A stretch of DNA of 64,000 nucleotides from Saccharothrix australiensis (GTDB taxonomy: Bacteria; Actinomycetota; Actinomycetes; Mycobacteriales; Pseudonocardiaceae). The notes beneath the pieces are model-generated. The model searched no databases, was not told the DNA's origin, and saw only the letters and a list, made by a program, of their open reading frames with translations. A program made the translations under genes and the position numbers. Location: NCBI RefSeq assembly GCF_003634935.1, contig NZ_RBXO01000001.1, forward strand, positions 3,559,501 to 3,623,500, given 5' to 3'. Below, piece after piece: positions 17,391 through 26,011 of this stretch (position 1 is the first letter of the stretch; the number at the start of each line of letters is the position of its first letter).

Positions 17391-19604
17391 ATGACGGTCC
17401 GAAACCGGCAGGGCGACAGCCGCGACGACGGGACCCCGTCGGTCGGGTCCACTCCCGCGTCCGGGGTGCACAACGCGGTCGTCGGCGTGGTGTCCGGGTC
17501 GGTGGTGCAGGCGGGCGTCCTGGTCGTGGGCACCGCGCACCAGCCCGCCGCGCGGGAGCGGCCGGTGCCTCGGCAACTGCCCGCCGCCCCACCCGCCTTC
17601 GTCGGCCGCGCCGGCGAATGCGCCGAGTTGACCGCCGCGGTGGAGCGGCCGGTGGGCGGTGCGCCGGCGATCGCGGCGATCTGCGGCGCGGGTGGCATCG
17701 GCAAGACGGCGCTGGCGCTGCACTGGGCGCACCGGCACGCCGACCGGTTCCCCGACGGGCAGCTGTTCGTCGACCTGAACGGCTTCTCCTCGGCGGGGGA
17801 GCCGATGACGCCGGGGGCGGCGGTGCGCGGGTTCCTCGACGCCCTCGGCGTGGACCCCGCACGCATCCCGTCCGAACCGCACGCGCAGACCGGGCTCTAC
17901 CGCAGCCTGGTCGCGGGTAAGCGGCTGCTGATCGTCCTGGACAACGCCGCCGACGCGGAGCAGCTCGGGCCGCTGCTGCCCGGTGACGCCTCCTGCGGGG
18001 TGCTGGTGACCAGCCGTCGCCGCCTCGACAGCCTCATCGCCAACCACGGCGCGCACCCGGTGCGGCTCGCGGCGCTCGCCGGCACCGAGGCCCACCGGCT
18101 GCTCGCCGCCCACCTCGGCCCCGACCGGGTCGACGCCGAACCCGGCGCCGTGGCCGACCTGCTGGCCGTCTGCGGCGGGTTCCCCCTGGCCCTGGCCATC
18201 GTCGCGGGCCGCGCCCGCGCCCACCCCCACCTGCCGCTGACCGGCCTGGTCGCCGAGCTGTGCGACGAAGCCAACGGCCTGGACGTCCTGGACGGCGACG
18301 ACCCCGCCGTCAGCCTGCCCGCCGTCCTGTCCTGGTCGCTGCGCGCGCTCACCCCGTGGCAGCGGGCGGTGTTCGGGCTGCTGGGCATCGCGCCGGGCAG
18401 CGACATCGGGTCGGGCGCGGCGGCGAGCCTGCTCGGCGTGCCCGGAATCCGGGCCAGGGCGGTGCTGCGCGAGCTGGTGCGGGCCTCCCTGCTCGACGAG
18501 CACGCACCCGGCCGGTGGCGGATGCACGACCTGATCCGCCGCTGCGCGGTGGAGCGGGCGGACCGCGACCTCACCGACGCGGAGCGGGAGGCCGCGCTGC
18601 GCCGGGTGGTCGGGTTCCACCTGCACACCGCGGACGCGGCCGCGCGGCTGCTGCACCCGCAGGTCTACGAGTCGATGGTCCCCTTCGGACGGCCGCCCGG
18701 GGGTTGTGCGCCGCTGCGCCCGGCTGACGCGCGTGCGGCGCTGGCGTGGTTCCGGGCCGAGTACCCGAACCTGGCCGCCGTCGAGCGGTTCGCGGTGGAG
18801 CGACGCCGGGACGCGCTCGTCTGGCAGCTGGCGTGGGTCATGCAGGGCTTCCGCGTCATGCAGGGGCACCACGCCGACAACGAGGCCGCGTGGCGGGCGG
18901 CCCTCGTCGCCGCCCACCGCCTGCCGGACCCGGTGCTCCCGACGTGGACGCGCGGGTTCCTGGGTGCGGCCCTCACCTGGAACCGGCGGTACGCCGAGGC
19001 CACCGGCCACCTGGAGCACGTCCTGAGCGTCGCGGTGGACTTCGAGGAGGTCGGTGTCGAGGGCCACGCGCACGCCCTCCTGGCCTGGAACCACGGCGAG
19101 GCGGGCGACCACGAGCGCGCGTGGGAGCACGCCCACCACGCCCTGCGGATCTGCCGGGAAGCGGCTCTTGGCGGGAAGGAGGCGTACGCGCTGCACGTGG
19201 TGGGTCGCTGCCGGATGCGGGCGGGCGACCTCGCCGGCGCGCGCGACTGCTGCGAGACCGCCCTTGCCCTGCACCGCGCGCAGGGCGACCGGTTCGGGGA
19301 AGCCGAGGTGCTGGACAGCCTGGGCGGGATCGCCCGCCGCGAGGGCCGCCTCGACGTGGTCGAGCACTACCGGCGCGCGGCGGACCTGCACCGGGCGCAC
19401 GGGTACACCTACGCGGAAGCCGAGAGCCTCGACCACCTCGGGCAGGCCCACCTCGCCGACGGCCAACGGGTCCGGGCCCGCGCGGCGTGGGAAGAGGCGC
19501 TGGCGCTGTACCGGGAACAGGGACGGGACACCGCCGCCGCGCGGGTGCGGGCACGGCTCGACGACCTCGACGCGGCCGGCCGGCCGCCTCCGGGCAGCGG
19601 GTAG
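17391..19604 (+). CDS. STAND NB-ARC/TPR protein with N-terminal amyloid-like motif
   Basis: This 737-residue protein lacks the SARP DNA-binding domain of AfsR relatives. Residues 1-50 hold a short hydrophobic, Gly/Val-rich segment (VHNAVVGVVSGSVVQAG). Its N-x3-G-x3-G-x2-VQA spacing resembles the bacterial amyloid signalling motifs found on NLR-like proteins of actinomycetes. The NB-ARC ATPase has a P-loop GAGGIGKTAL near residue 103, Walker B LLIVLDNAAD near 180, and a winged-helix part with MHDLIRR near 380. About six TPR-like repeats fill 480-730. STAND proteins of this type sense a signal through TPRs and oligomerise. No matching effector motif was found beside it. Confidence 0.8.
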   Translation: MTVRNRQGDSRDDGTPSVGSTPASGVHNAVVGVVSGSVVQAGVLVVGTAHQPAARERPVPRQLPAAPPAFVGRAGECAELTAAVERPVGGAPAIAAICGAGGIGKTALALHWAHRHADRFPDGQLFVDLNGFSSAGEPMTPGAAVRGFLDALGVDPARIPSEPHAQTGLYRSLVAGKRLLIVLDNAADAEQLGPLLPGDASCGVLVTSRRRLDSLIANHGAHPVRLAALAGTEAHRLLAAHLGPDRVDAEPGAVADLLAVCGGFPLALAIVAGRARAHPHLPLTGLVAELCDEANGLDVLDGDDPAVSLPAVLSWSLRALTPWQRAVFGLLGIAPGSDIGSGAAASLLGVPGIRARAVLRELVRASLLDEHAPGRWRMHDLIRRCAVERADRDLTDAEREAALRRVVGFHLHTADAAARLLHPQVYESMVPFGRPPGGCAPLRPADARAALAWFRAEYPNLAAVERFAVERRRDALVWQLAWVMQGFRVMQGHHADNEAAWRAALVAAHRLPDPVLPTWTRGFLGAALTWNRRYAEATGHLEHVLSVAVDFEEVGVEGHAHALLAWNHGEAGDHERAWEHAHHALRICREAALGGKEAYALHVVGRCRMRAGDLAGARDCCETALALHRAQGDRFGEAEVLDSLGGIARREGRLDVVEHYRRAADLHRAHGYTYAEAESLDHLGQAHLADGQRVRARAAWEEALALYREQGRDTAAARVRARLDDLDAAGRPPPGSG

Positions 19605-19606
19605 GC

Positions 19607-19654
19607 CCGGCCGGCGGACGCCTCGTCCGGTGGGAGCGCCCCGTCGCCGGCCGG
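19607..19654. terminator. Possible 10-bp hairpin terminator
   Basis: CCGGCCGGCG (19607-19616) pairs with CGCCGGCCGG (19645-19654) between two convergent genes. The loop is long, so support is weak. Confidence 0.35.
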
Positions 19655-19669
19655 CACTCTCGGTGGTCG

Positions 19670-20980
19670 TCAGTCGATCCGGTAGGCGGCCGCGCCGTTG
19701 TGCAGGAAGCGGGCGCGGCCCTGCTCGTCGGAGCCGACCAGGGACAGGACCCGGTGGCCGTCGGGCTTCGGTTCGACGGTGATGATCGAGCTGTCGCCGA
19801 GGCGGACCACCTCGACGCGGTCCTCGGGGCCGCCGAGGAAGGACTCGGCGAGCCGGTCGCGTGCGCGGTAGGTGAGGAACGCGCGGTCGTGCTCGACGGC
19901 GAGGGTGATGTCGTACAGGGTGGAGCGGTAGGTGCCGCACATGCGGTCCGCGTCGATCCCGGTCGCGTCCGGGGGCGGCACCGGCAGCGGCGCGGTCCCG
20001 ACACCGGCGAGTTCTTCGAGCGCCGTGCCGAAGACCTCGTGGGCCAGCGGATCGCCGCCCGCGCTGTTGGTCAGCACGGCCACCGCCACACCCGCCGACG
20101 GCGCGATGCGGAGGAATGCCTTCTGCCCCTTGGCGACGCCGGTGTGGCCGACGACGCCGTCCCGGTAGAGCATCCAGCCCAGTCCCCAGCCGACGACGCC
20201 GCCGCCGAAGTCCGGCACGGGGTCGACCTGGGGTTCGCGCAGCGCCGCCAACGCGGGGTCGGTGAGGTGCAGGCGGACGAACTCCAGCAGCTCGCGTGCG
20301 CTGATCGCGAGGTGCGACCCGCTGGGCGCGCAGTAGTACGACACCGCCCAGTCCTTCACCGGGACGACCTCCGCGCCGGCCCGGAGGTGGCCGACCGCGG
20401 CGCGGTGCAGGATCGCCTCGTAGGGGTCGGTGGCTACGGTGCGCAGGCCCAGCGGCGCCACCAGGCGTTCGCGGAGCACGTCGTGGAAGGGCTTGCCGCG
20501 CAACACCTCCACCAGCCTGCCGAGCACCACGTACCCGCTGTTGGAGTAGGACAGGACGGTGCCGGGCGGCAGGAGGTGGTCCGCCTCGGCGAGGGTGGCG
20601 ACGAACCTCTCGATCGCGTCGTCGTTGCGCCCGGTGTCGGTGAAGTGGTTGCCGTCGATACCGCCGGTGTGGGTGAGCAGGTGGCGGGTGGTCAGGGACT
20701 CGGTGGCGGCCGGGTCGCTCAGCCGGAAGCCGGGCAGGTGGTCGCGGACGGGGCGGTCGAGGTCGAGCACGCCGTCGTCGACGAGCTGCTGGACCAGCGT
20801 GGCCGTCCAGACCTTGGTGATCGAGCCGATCTTGAACACCGAGTCGGTCGTGGCCTCGACCCCGGTGCGCAGGCTCAGCACACCCGCGGCCTCGTCCCGG
20901 ATCTCCCCGTCGGCCAGCACGGCGACCTGCGCACCGGGGACGTCGTGCTTCGCGACCAACTCGCCGAGATCCCACCCCAC
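19670..20980 (-). CDS. Serine hydrolase, class C beta-lactamase/penicillin-binding fold
   Basis: This 436-residue protein has the SxxK motif SITK (Ser53, Lys56), the YxN motif YSN (Tyr145, Asn147) and an HTGG motif near 104, so the active site is intact. There is no signal peptide, so it is probably cytoplasmic, an esterase or D-aminopeptidase rather than a true beta-lactamase. The C-terminal 130 residues form a separate beta-rich lipocalin-like domain, seen in many EstB/D-Ala-peptidase relatives. GTG start at 20980. Confidence 0.85.
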   Translation of the reverse strand: MGWDLGELVAKHDVPGAQVAVLADGEIRDEAAGVLSLRTGVEATTDSVFKIGSITKVWTATLVQQLVDDGVLDLDRPVRDHLPGFRLSDPAATESLTTRHLLTHTGGIDGNHFTDTGRNDDAIERFVATLAEADHLLPPGTVLSYSNSGYVVLGRLVEVLRGKPFHDVLRERLVAPLGLRTVATDPYEAILHRAAVGHLRAGAEVVPVKDWAVSYYCAPSGSHLAISARELLEFVRLHLTDPALAALREPQVDPVPDFGGGVVGWGLGWMLYRDGVVGHTGVAKGQKAFLRIAPSAGVAVAVLTNSAGGDPLAHEVFGTALEELAGVGTAPLPVPPPDATGIDADRMCGTYRSTLYDITLAVEHDRAFLTYRARDRLAESFLGGPEDRVEVVRLGDSSIITVEPKPDGHRVLSLVGSDEQGRARFLHNGAAAYRID

Positions 20981-21020
20981 CCCGTCAGGTTAGTGGGGCG
21001 GCCGGTGGCCGATCCGGGAC

Positions 21021-21063
21021 GGGTTCCGGGGCGGGTTCCGGGGCGGGTTCCGGGGCGGGTCCG
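21021..21063 (+). repeat. 12-bp tandem repeat
   Basis: GGGTTCCGGGGC occurs three times in tandem plus a partial copy, upstream of both the serine hydrolase and the small SH3-like gene. It is a simple GC-rich repeat with no clear role. Confidence 0.8.
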
Positions 21064-21210
21064 AACACCGACCGTGTCCGGTTCGGTCGCCGGCACTCGT
21101 GCAGGTGGTTCCGCGCGCGCTCCGGTGTGGTCGGCGGGAGCGGGCGCGTTCGGCGCGGGTCCCGGTGGTACGTCGTGCGGTGACCGTACTGGTGCAAGTC
21201 GGGAGGGATC

Positions 21211-21546
21211 ATGGAACGCACCACTGCCGCCACGACCGTGCTGGGTGTGGTGACCGCACTGGCCCTGGTCGGTGCGCCGCAGGCGTCCGCCGCGGCGGCC
21301 CGCGCCGCCGGGACCGCGGCCGCCGAGGCCGCGCCGGACCTCCGGCAGAAGACCGCCTGCTACCAGGCGACCCGCGACCTCTGGGTGCGCGAGGAGCCGA
21401 GGAAGGACGCCAAGGCGGTGGGGCTGCTGAAGAAGGGCCAGGTGGTGCGCGCCTCGGTGAAGGAGACCAACGGTTTCCGCGAACTGGGCCCGCAGCGGTG
21501 GTCCAGCGCCCGCTACCTCATCAAGGTCACCCACGACAAGTGCTGA
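21211..21546 (+). CDS. Small secreted SH3-like protein
   Basis: A 111-residue protein with a Sec signal peptide (core LGVVTALALVG, cleavage near ASA-AA). It is followed by a bacterial SH3-type domain (DLWVREEPRKDAKAVGLLKKGQVV...FRELG...W), with cysteines near both ends that could form a disulfide. SH3 domains of this type bind cell-wall peptide. GGGAGG precedes the ATG. Confidence 0.8.
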   Translation: MERTTAATTVLGVVTALALVGAPQASAAAARAAGTAAAEAAPDLRQKTACYQATRDLWVREEPRKDAKAVGLLKKGQVVRASVKETNGFRELGPQRWSSARYLIKVTHDKC

Positions 21547-21645
21547 GCCGCGGGGTCGGGCGGGTGGCGGGTCGGGAGGCTCCGGGTCGTGCCCGGCGCA
21601 CGGGTGGAGGTGCCCCGGCCCGGTGCGCGGTCCGGGGGAGCGGGG

Positions 21646-22545
21646 TCACCGGTCCGGGGTGGTGAGGTCGAGGTCGGCCAGGCGGTCGGGGTCGGAGAGG
21701 ATGTCGATCGCGACGATCCGGTCGGCGGCGATGGTGAAGCTCATGATCGAGACGAGCGTGCCGTCGACGGTGTTGACCAGGCCGGCGGTGCCGTTGACGC
21801 GGGCCGGGCGGGTGGTCGAGAGGGTGGCCATGCGGTGGAAGGTGTCCAGCCGGCCCGCCACGGCCTCGACGCCGCGCAGCACCTTCACCCCGTCCGGGAG
21901 GCCCTTGCCGCCGTCGGCCCGCAGCGTCACGTCGGGGTCGAGGACGGCCACCAGGGCGGTGAGGTCGCCGCCGCGCGCGGCGCTCAGGAAGGCGTCCACG
22001 ACGCGGCGCTGCGCGGCCGGGTCGGGGTTCGGGGCGGGTGTCGCGCCCTGGACGCGTCGCCGGGCGCGGCTCGCGAGCTTCCTGGCCGCGACCGGTGTGC
22101 GGTCGAGGATCGGGGCGATCCGCTCGAACGGCATGCCGAACAGGTCGTGCAGGACGAAGGCCAGCCGCTCGGCCGGCGCCAGCGACTCCAGCACCACCAG
22201 CAGCGCCAGGCCCACCGAGTCGGCGAGCACCGCCCGGTGCTCGGGATCGGCGTCCTCCTCGGTGACGACCGGGTCCGGCAGGCGGGCCTCCAGCGGGTCC
22301 TCGCGGCGCAGGCGGCGCGACCGCAGCACGTCCAGGCAGACCCGGCCGACGACCGTGGTCAGCCAGCCGCCGAGGTTGTCGATGCCCGCCGCCCGGTCGT
22401 CGGCCTCGGCGCGCGCGAGCCGCAGCCAGGCTTCCTGGACGGCGTCGTCGGCGTCGGCCGACGAGCCGAGCATCCGGTAGGCCACCGCGGTCAGGTGTCC
22501 CCGGTGCTCCTCGAAGCGGTGGGCCAGGCAGTCGTGTCCGGTCAT
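21646..22545 (-). CDS. ECF41-family RNA polymerase sigma factor (SigJ-like)
   Basis: The 299-residue protein has sigma2 (AYRMLGSSADADDAVQEAWLR), then sigma4 (LESLAPAERLAFVLHDLFGMPF) ending near residue 160. A SnoaL-like C-terminal extension with a DGGKG motif, typical of ECF41/SigJ, replaces a separate anti-sigma factor. It is autoregulated: an ECF41-type promoter lies directly upstream, and the same motif stands before the divergent AhpD-like gene. GGAGG precedes the ATG at 22545. Confidence 0.92.
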   Translation of the reverse strand: MTGHDCLAHRFEEHRGHLTAVAYRMLGSSADADDAVQEAWLRLARAEADDRAAGIDNLGGWLTTVVGRVCLDVLRSRRLRREDPLEARLPDPVVTEEDADPEHRAVLADSVGLALLVVLESLAPAERLAFVLHDLFGMPFERIAPILDRTPVAARKLASRARRRVQGATPAPNPDPAAQRRVVDAFLSAARGGDLTALVAVLDPDVTLRADGGKGLPDGVKVLRGVEAVAGRLDTFHRMATLSTTRPARVNGTAGLVNTVDGTLVSIMSFTIAADRIVAIDILSDPDRLADLDLTTPDR

Positions 22546-22576
22546 GCTCGTCCTCCGTGTCGGCGGTCGATCCCAT

Positions 22577-22603
22577 GACGAACGGGACGTCCGCGATGTG
22601 ACC
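22577..22603 (-). promoter_or_regulatory. ECF41-type promoter of the sigma factor gene
   Basis: On the minus strand GGTCACA (22603-22597) is followed after 16 nt by CGTC (22580-22577), 32 bp before the sigma factor start. It agrees with the reported ECF41 promoter (TGTCACA, about 15-16 nt, CGTC) except for the first base. Confidence 0.8.
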
Positions 22604-22851
22604 GCCGGGAGGATGCCACCTCCCGCGCGGCCCGTGCGCCACGCCTCCGACGGATCGACGACACGACGGTCGGAGCAGCACGGGCGATACGACCGGGTGA
22701 TCGCGCGGCGGCCGGCCGGGCAGCGGCCGTACCGGCGGCCGGGTCCGGCCCACGGCTACGGGGGTTCGCGGCGTTCGCGATCGTGGGCGAGGTGGTCCGC
22801 CCGGCCACGGGGCGGTCGTCGGTCCACCGCGCGGAACCGGCCGTGATCGGC

Positions 22852-22878
22852 GGTCACATCCGCCGCGCGCCGGACGTC
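22852..22878 (+). promoter_or_regulatory. ECF41-type promoter of the AhpD-like gene
   Basis: GGTCACA (22852-22858), a 16-nt spacer and CGTC (22875-22878) stand 43 bp before the start codon. They are identical in both boxes and spacing to the promoter of the divergent sigma factor. Confidence 0.8.
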
Positions 22879-22920
22879 AGAGCAGTGATCACACCGGAAT
22901 CGCGAAAGGACCACCCACGA

Positions 22921-23420
22921 TGACCACCGCCACCACGCAGGAGAACCCCCAGTCGCGTCTGCCCAACCCCGGCGTGCTCGTGCCCGAGCTGGCGGAGATC
23001 GGCGCGGCCCTGTTCAAGGCCACCGGGAACGGCTCGATCCCCCGCACCACCATCAGCCTGGTGCAACTGCGCGCCGGGCAGATCGTCGGCAACACCTACC
23101 TGACCGTCCTGCACACCGGTAACCTGCGCAAGGCAGGAGAAGCGGAAGAGCGCGTCACCGCCGTGTCGTCCTGGCGGGACGCACCGCACTTCACCGCCGC
23201 CGAACGGGTCGCGCTGGCGCTCGTGGAGGCCGTGCTCACGCCCGACCCGCGCGGCGAGCGGGTGCCCGACGACCTCTACGCCCTGGCGTCCGCCCACTAC
23301 GACGACAAGGCGCTCGCCACCCTCGCCCTGGCGATCGGCCAGGTGTGCTTCTTCATCCCCCTGGCCCTGATCGGCAAGCCGCTCCCCGGCGTGTCGCCGG
23401 CGGAGCAGTGGCGGGACTGA
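22921..23420 (+). CDS. AhpD/carboxymuconolactone decarboxylase-fold protein lacking the cysteine pair
   Basis: The 166-residue protein follows the AhpD-like pattern LRxxQIxG....HT....AGExEERVTAVSSWRD. The CxxC pair of the peroxidase active site is replaced by Asn and Leu (GNTYLTVLHT). The fold and His are kept, but thiol peroxidase activity is not expected. ECF41 sigma factors are classically paired with a carboxymuconolactone decarboxylase, oxidoreductase or epimerase target, which fits this gene. It should be transcribed by the adjacent sigma factor. Confidence 0.85.
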
Positions 23421-23457
23421 CCCGCCCGGACCGACCCCGCGGCCCGTCCGGCCGCGG

Positions 23458-23598
23458 TCACCCCGGGCACGGCGGCCGGTAGGCGAGGCCGGGGAAGTAC
23501 CTCTCCCGGTCGGCACGGCTGATCGCGGGGCGCGCGAAGTCGCACACGCGGGACGCGACGCGCTCGGGGTCGACGGGCCACAGCCGGGCGGTGCGGTC
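23458..23598 (-). pseudogene. C-terminal fragment of a WD40-repeat (nSTAND-type) protein
   Basis: About 46 codons encode TARLWPVDPERVASRVC...RERYFPGLAYRPPC and a stop. This is the typical tail of actinomycete WD40/nSTAND proteins. Upstream in the same frame the sequence no longer looks like WD40, so only the tail remains. Confidence 0.6.
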
Positions 23599-23604
23599 CG
23601 CGCC

Positions 23605-23782
23605 GCGCGGGCGACCGCTCGGTGGTCGTGGAGCAGCGGTTCGGCGCGCTGCCCGGCTACACGCGGCTGAGCGCGGAGTTCACCGCCGACGCGTCGGTGG
23701 TCGAGGTGTTCGCCGGGGTCTGGGCGAGGTCCGGCGCCGACACGTGGGCGCAGCTCGACGACTTCGTCCTGGAGCGGCTGCC
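23605..23782 (+). pseudogene. Fragment of a carbohydrate-binding-like beta-sandwich domain
   Basis: About 55 codons resemble the end of a CBM-type domain (YTRLSAEFTAD...VFAGVWARSG...WAQLDDFVLERL). No start region or remainder exists on either side. It abuts the WD40 tail fragment on one side and the inhibitor I36-like frame on the other. Confidence 0.5.
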
Positions 23783-23787
23783 TGTTC

Positions 23788-24153
23788 GTGTCGTCCCCGG
23801 CGAATGCCGCCCCGGCTCCGCTGCCCGCCCGGGGCGACTGCGCCGCCGGCAGGTTCTGCCTGTTCGACGGCGCCAACGGGTCAGGTTTGTTCTACTCGGC
23901 GACCGATGGGTGTCGGTTCCTCAACATCGGCCTCGAAGGTGCCGGTGACCGGGCCGATTCCGCGTACAACCGCACGAGTCACCCGGTGGACATCGCCGAC
24001 TGGACCGGCAGCGCGTGGGAGCACCTCGCCACGGTGCACCCTGGGCAGACGCCGAACCCGGACGGCAACTCGGACAAGGCCGACGCGATCCACTCCATCT
24101 GCCGAGGCGCTGATCGCGGCGCGGCACCCGGTGCGCCGGCACCGAGGCCGTGA
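23788..24153 (+). CDS. Peptidase inhibitor I36-like protein, signal peptide truncated
   Basis: About 121 residues match the I36 pattern: paired cysteines in CAAGRFCLFDGANGSG, a later C, and NRTSHPVDIADW. The frame upstream of the GTG reads GCLFVSSPANA, which looks like only the last part of a Sec signal peptide. The start and core of that peptide are missing, where the carbohydrate-binding fragment now lies. Export, and so function, is doubtful. Confidence 0.6.
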   Translation: MSSPANAAPAPLPARGDCAAGRFCLFDGANGSGLFYSATDGCRFLNIGLEGAGDRADSAYNRTSHPVDIADWTGSAWEHLATVHPGQTPNPDGNSDKADAIHSICRGADRGAAPGAPAPRP

Positions 24154-24202
24154 CGCGTTCCGCGCCGACCGGGCGCCGGGTGAACCGGACCCGGCAACGC
24201 GG

Positions 24203-24239
24203 ACGACGTCCCCGCACGCGAGGCGTGCGGGGACGTCGT
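24203..24239. terminator. 17-bp perfect hairpin terminator
   Basis: ACGACGTCCCCGCACGC (24203-24219) and its exact complement (24223-24239) flank a 3-nt loop. It is the end signal of the leftward PKS/carboxylase operon and of the convergent inhibitor-like gene. Confidence 0.8.
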
Positions 24240-24249
24240 GGCGACCGGC

Positions 24250-24426
24250 TCAGGCCGCCCAGGACGTGGGGGCGGTGTAGCCGGTGGTCGTCAGCCACGT
24301 CGGGCGGTGGACCACGGGTGCCGGTGGCGGTTCGGTGGCGGCCCGGACGAGGAGCGCGATGGCGAGGGCCGCCAGTTCCTCGTCCGTCGGTTCGCCCTTG
24401 AGCACGCGGAACGCGGGGCTGGTCAT
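24250..24426 (-). CDS. accE: Acyl-CoA carboxylase epsilon subunit
   Basis: This 58-codon gene lies 16 bp after the carboxyltransferase stop. It encodes a short protein with the epsilon-family pattern FRVLKGEPTDEELAALAIALL, an Ala/Pro-rich middle and a Trp-containing C-terminus. Epsilon subunits stabilise the actinomycete AccA-PccB complex. It supports the idea that the preceding PccB is an active extender-unit carboxylase for the PKS. Confidence 0.85.
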   Translation of the reverse strand: MTSPAFRVLKGEPTDEELAALAIALLVRAATEPPPAPVVHRPTWLTTTGYTAPTSWAA

Positions 24427-24442
24427 GGTTCTCCTGGTCCGG

Positions 24443-26011
24443 TCAGTACGGCGGGTTGCCGTGCTTGCGCAGCGGGAGGGGCCGGGTCTTGCGGCGGAGC
24501 ATCGCCAGGCCCGCCGCCAGCGCGCGCCGCGTGTCCGCCGGGTCGATCACGTCGTCGACCAGGCCCCGCTCCGCCGCGTGGTACGGGTGCATCAGCTCCT
24601 GCTCGTACTGCTTGATCTTCTGGGCGCGCGCCGCCTCCGGGTCGTCCGCCGCCGCGATCTCCCGGCGGAACACCACGTTCGCCGCGCCCGCCGCGCCCAT
24701 CACCGCGATCTCGTTGGTGGGCCAGGCGAACGACAGGTCGCACCCGATCGACCGCGAGTCCATCACGATGTAGGCGCCGCCGTACGCCTTGCGCAGGATC
24801 ACCTGCACGCGCGGCACGGTGGCGTTGCAGTACGCGTACAGCAGCTTCGCGCCGTGCCGGATGATCCCGCCGTGCTCCTGCTCGCTGCCCGGCAGGAACC
24901 CCGGCACGTCGACCAGCGTCACCAGCGGGATGCTGAACGCGTCGCACGTCTGCACGAACCGCGCCGCCTTCTCCGACGCGTGGATGTCCAGCACGCCCGC
25001 CAGCGACGCCGGCTGGTTCGCCACGACGCCCACCACGTGCCCGTCGATCCGCGCCAACCCGCACAGCACGTTCGTCGCCCACCCCCGGTGCACCTCGAAC
25101 AGGTCGCCGTCGTCGACGAGGGTTTCGACGACCCGCCGCATGTCGTAGGCGCTCGACGGGTCCGCCGGCACGATGTCCACCAGCTCCGCCGTCGGCCGGT
25201 CCGCCGGGTCGGCCGCCGCCACGACCGGTGGCTCCTCCCGGTTGTTGGCCGGCAGCAACGTGATCAGGTGCCGCACCTCGGCCAGGCACTCGGCCTCGTC
25301 CCGGTACACGAAGTGCGCCGCGCCGGACACCGAGCCGTGCACGCCCGCGCCGCCGAGCTGGTCGTGCGTGATGACCTCGCCGGTCATCGCGCGCACCACG
25401 TCGGGCCCGGTGATGTACATCTGCGAGATGCCCTCGACCATGAACACGAAGTCGGTCAGGGCGGGCGAGTACGTGGCCCCGCCCGCGCACGGCCCCAGGA
25501 TCACGCTGATCTGCGGGATCACCCCGGACGCCCGGACGTTGCGGCGGAAGATCCCGCCGTACCCGGCGAGCGCCGTCACGCCCTCCTGGATGCGCGCGCC
25601 CGCGCCGTCGCTCAGGCTGATCAGCGGCGCGCCCGCGTCCACCGCCAGGTCCATCACCTTGTGGATCTTCTCCGCGTGCGCCTCGCCCAGCGAACCGCCG
25701 AAGATGCGGAAGTCGTGCGCGTAGACGAACACCTGCCTGCCCTCGACCAGGCCCCAGCCCGTCACCACGCCGTCGGTCGGCGGTCGCCGGTCCTCCAGGC
25801 CGAACGAGGTGGAGCGGTGCGTGCGGAACCGCTCGATCTCGTGGAACGTGCCGGGGTCCAGCAACAGGGCGATGCGCTCGCGCACGGTCAGCTTGCCGCG
25901 CGCGTGCTGCGCCTCGGTGGCCTTGGCGGACGGGCCCGCCTCGGCGGCGGCCCTGGCCTCGCGCAGCTCGGCGACCCTGGCCGGCAGGCCGGGCTTGACG
26001 TCGGTGGTCAT
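24443..26011 (-). CDS. pccB: Acyl-CoA carboxylase carboxyltransferase beta subunit (PccB/AccD type)
   Basis: The 522-residue protein is a full-length biotin-dependent carboxyltransferase: N-terminal KLTVRERIALLLDPGTFHE, the SGAGARIQEG-type loop (LSDGAGARIQEGV), LGPCAGGATYSPAL and C-terminal VDVPGFLPGSEQEHGGIIRHGAKLLYAY. It makes malonyl- or methylmalonyl-CoA together with a biotinylated alpha subunit from elsewhere. The PKS acyltransferases look malonyl-specific, so malonyl-CoA supply is likely. The ATG overlaps the TGA of the last PKS gene by one base (TGATG), which proves co-transcription and coupling. Coelimycin-type clusters also carry a pccB gene. Confidence 0.92.
   Translation of the reverse strand: MTTDVKPGLPARVAELREARAAAEAGPSAKATEAQHARGKLTVRERIALLLDPGTFHEIERFRTHRSTSFGLEDRRPPTDGVVTGWGLVEGRQVFVYAHDFRIFGGSLGEAHAEKIHKVMDLAVDAGAPLISLSDGAGARIQEGVTALAGYGGIFRRNVRASGVIPQISVILGPCAGGATYSPALTDFVFMVEGISQMYITGPDVVRAMTGEVITHDQLGGAGVHGSVSGAAHFVYRDEAECLAEVRHLITLLPANNREEPPVVAAADPADRPTAELVDIVPADPSSAYDMRRVVETLVDDGDLFEVHRGWATNVLCGLARIDGHVVGVVANQPASLAGVLDIHASEKAARFVQTCDAFSIPLVTLVDVPGFLPGSEQEHGGIIRHGAKLLYAYCNATVPRVQVILRKAYGGAYIVMDSRSIGCDLSFAWPTNEIAVMGAAGAANVVFRREIAAADDPEAARAQKIKQYEQELMHPYHAAERGLVDDVIDPADTRRALAAGLAMLRRKTRPLPLRKHGNPPY

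Noticed and set aside
22542..22808. Open frame on the minus strand upstream of the sigma factor
   Set aside because: Arg/Ala-rich with no ribosome site, and it covers the ECF41 promoter; it is most likely not a gene.
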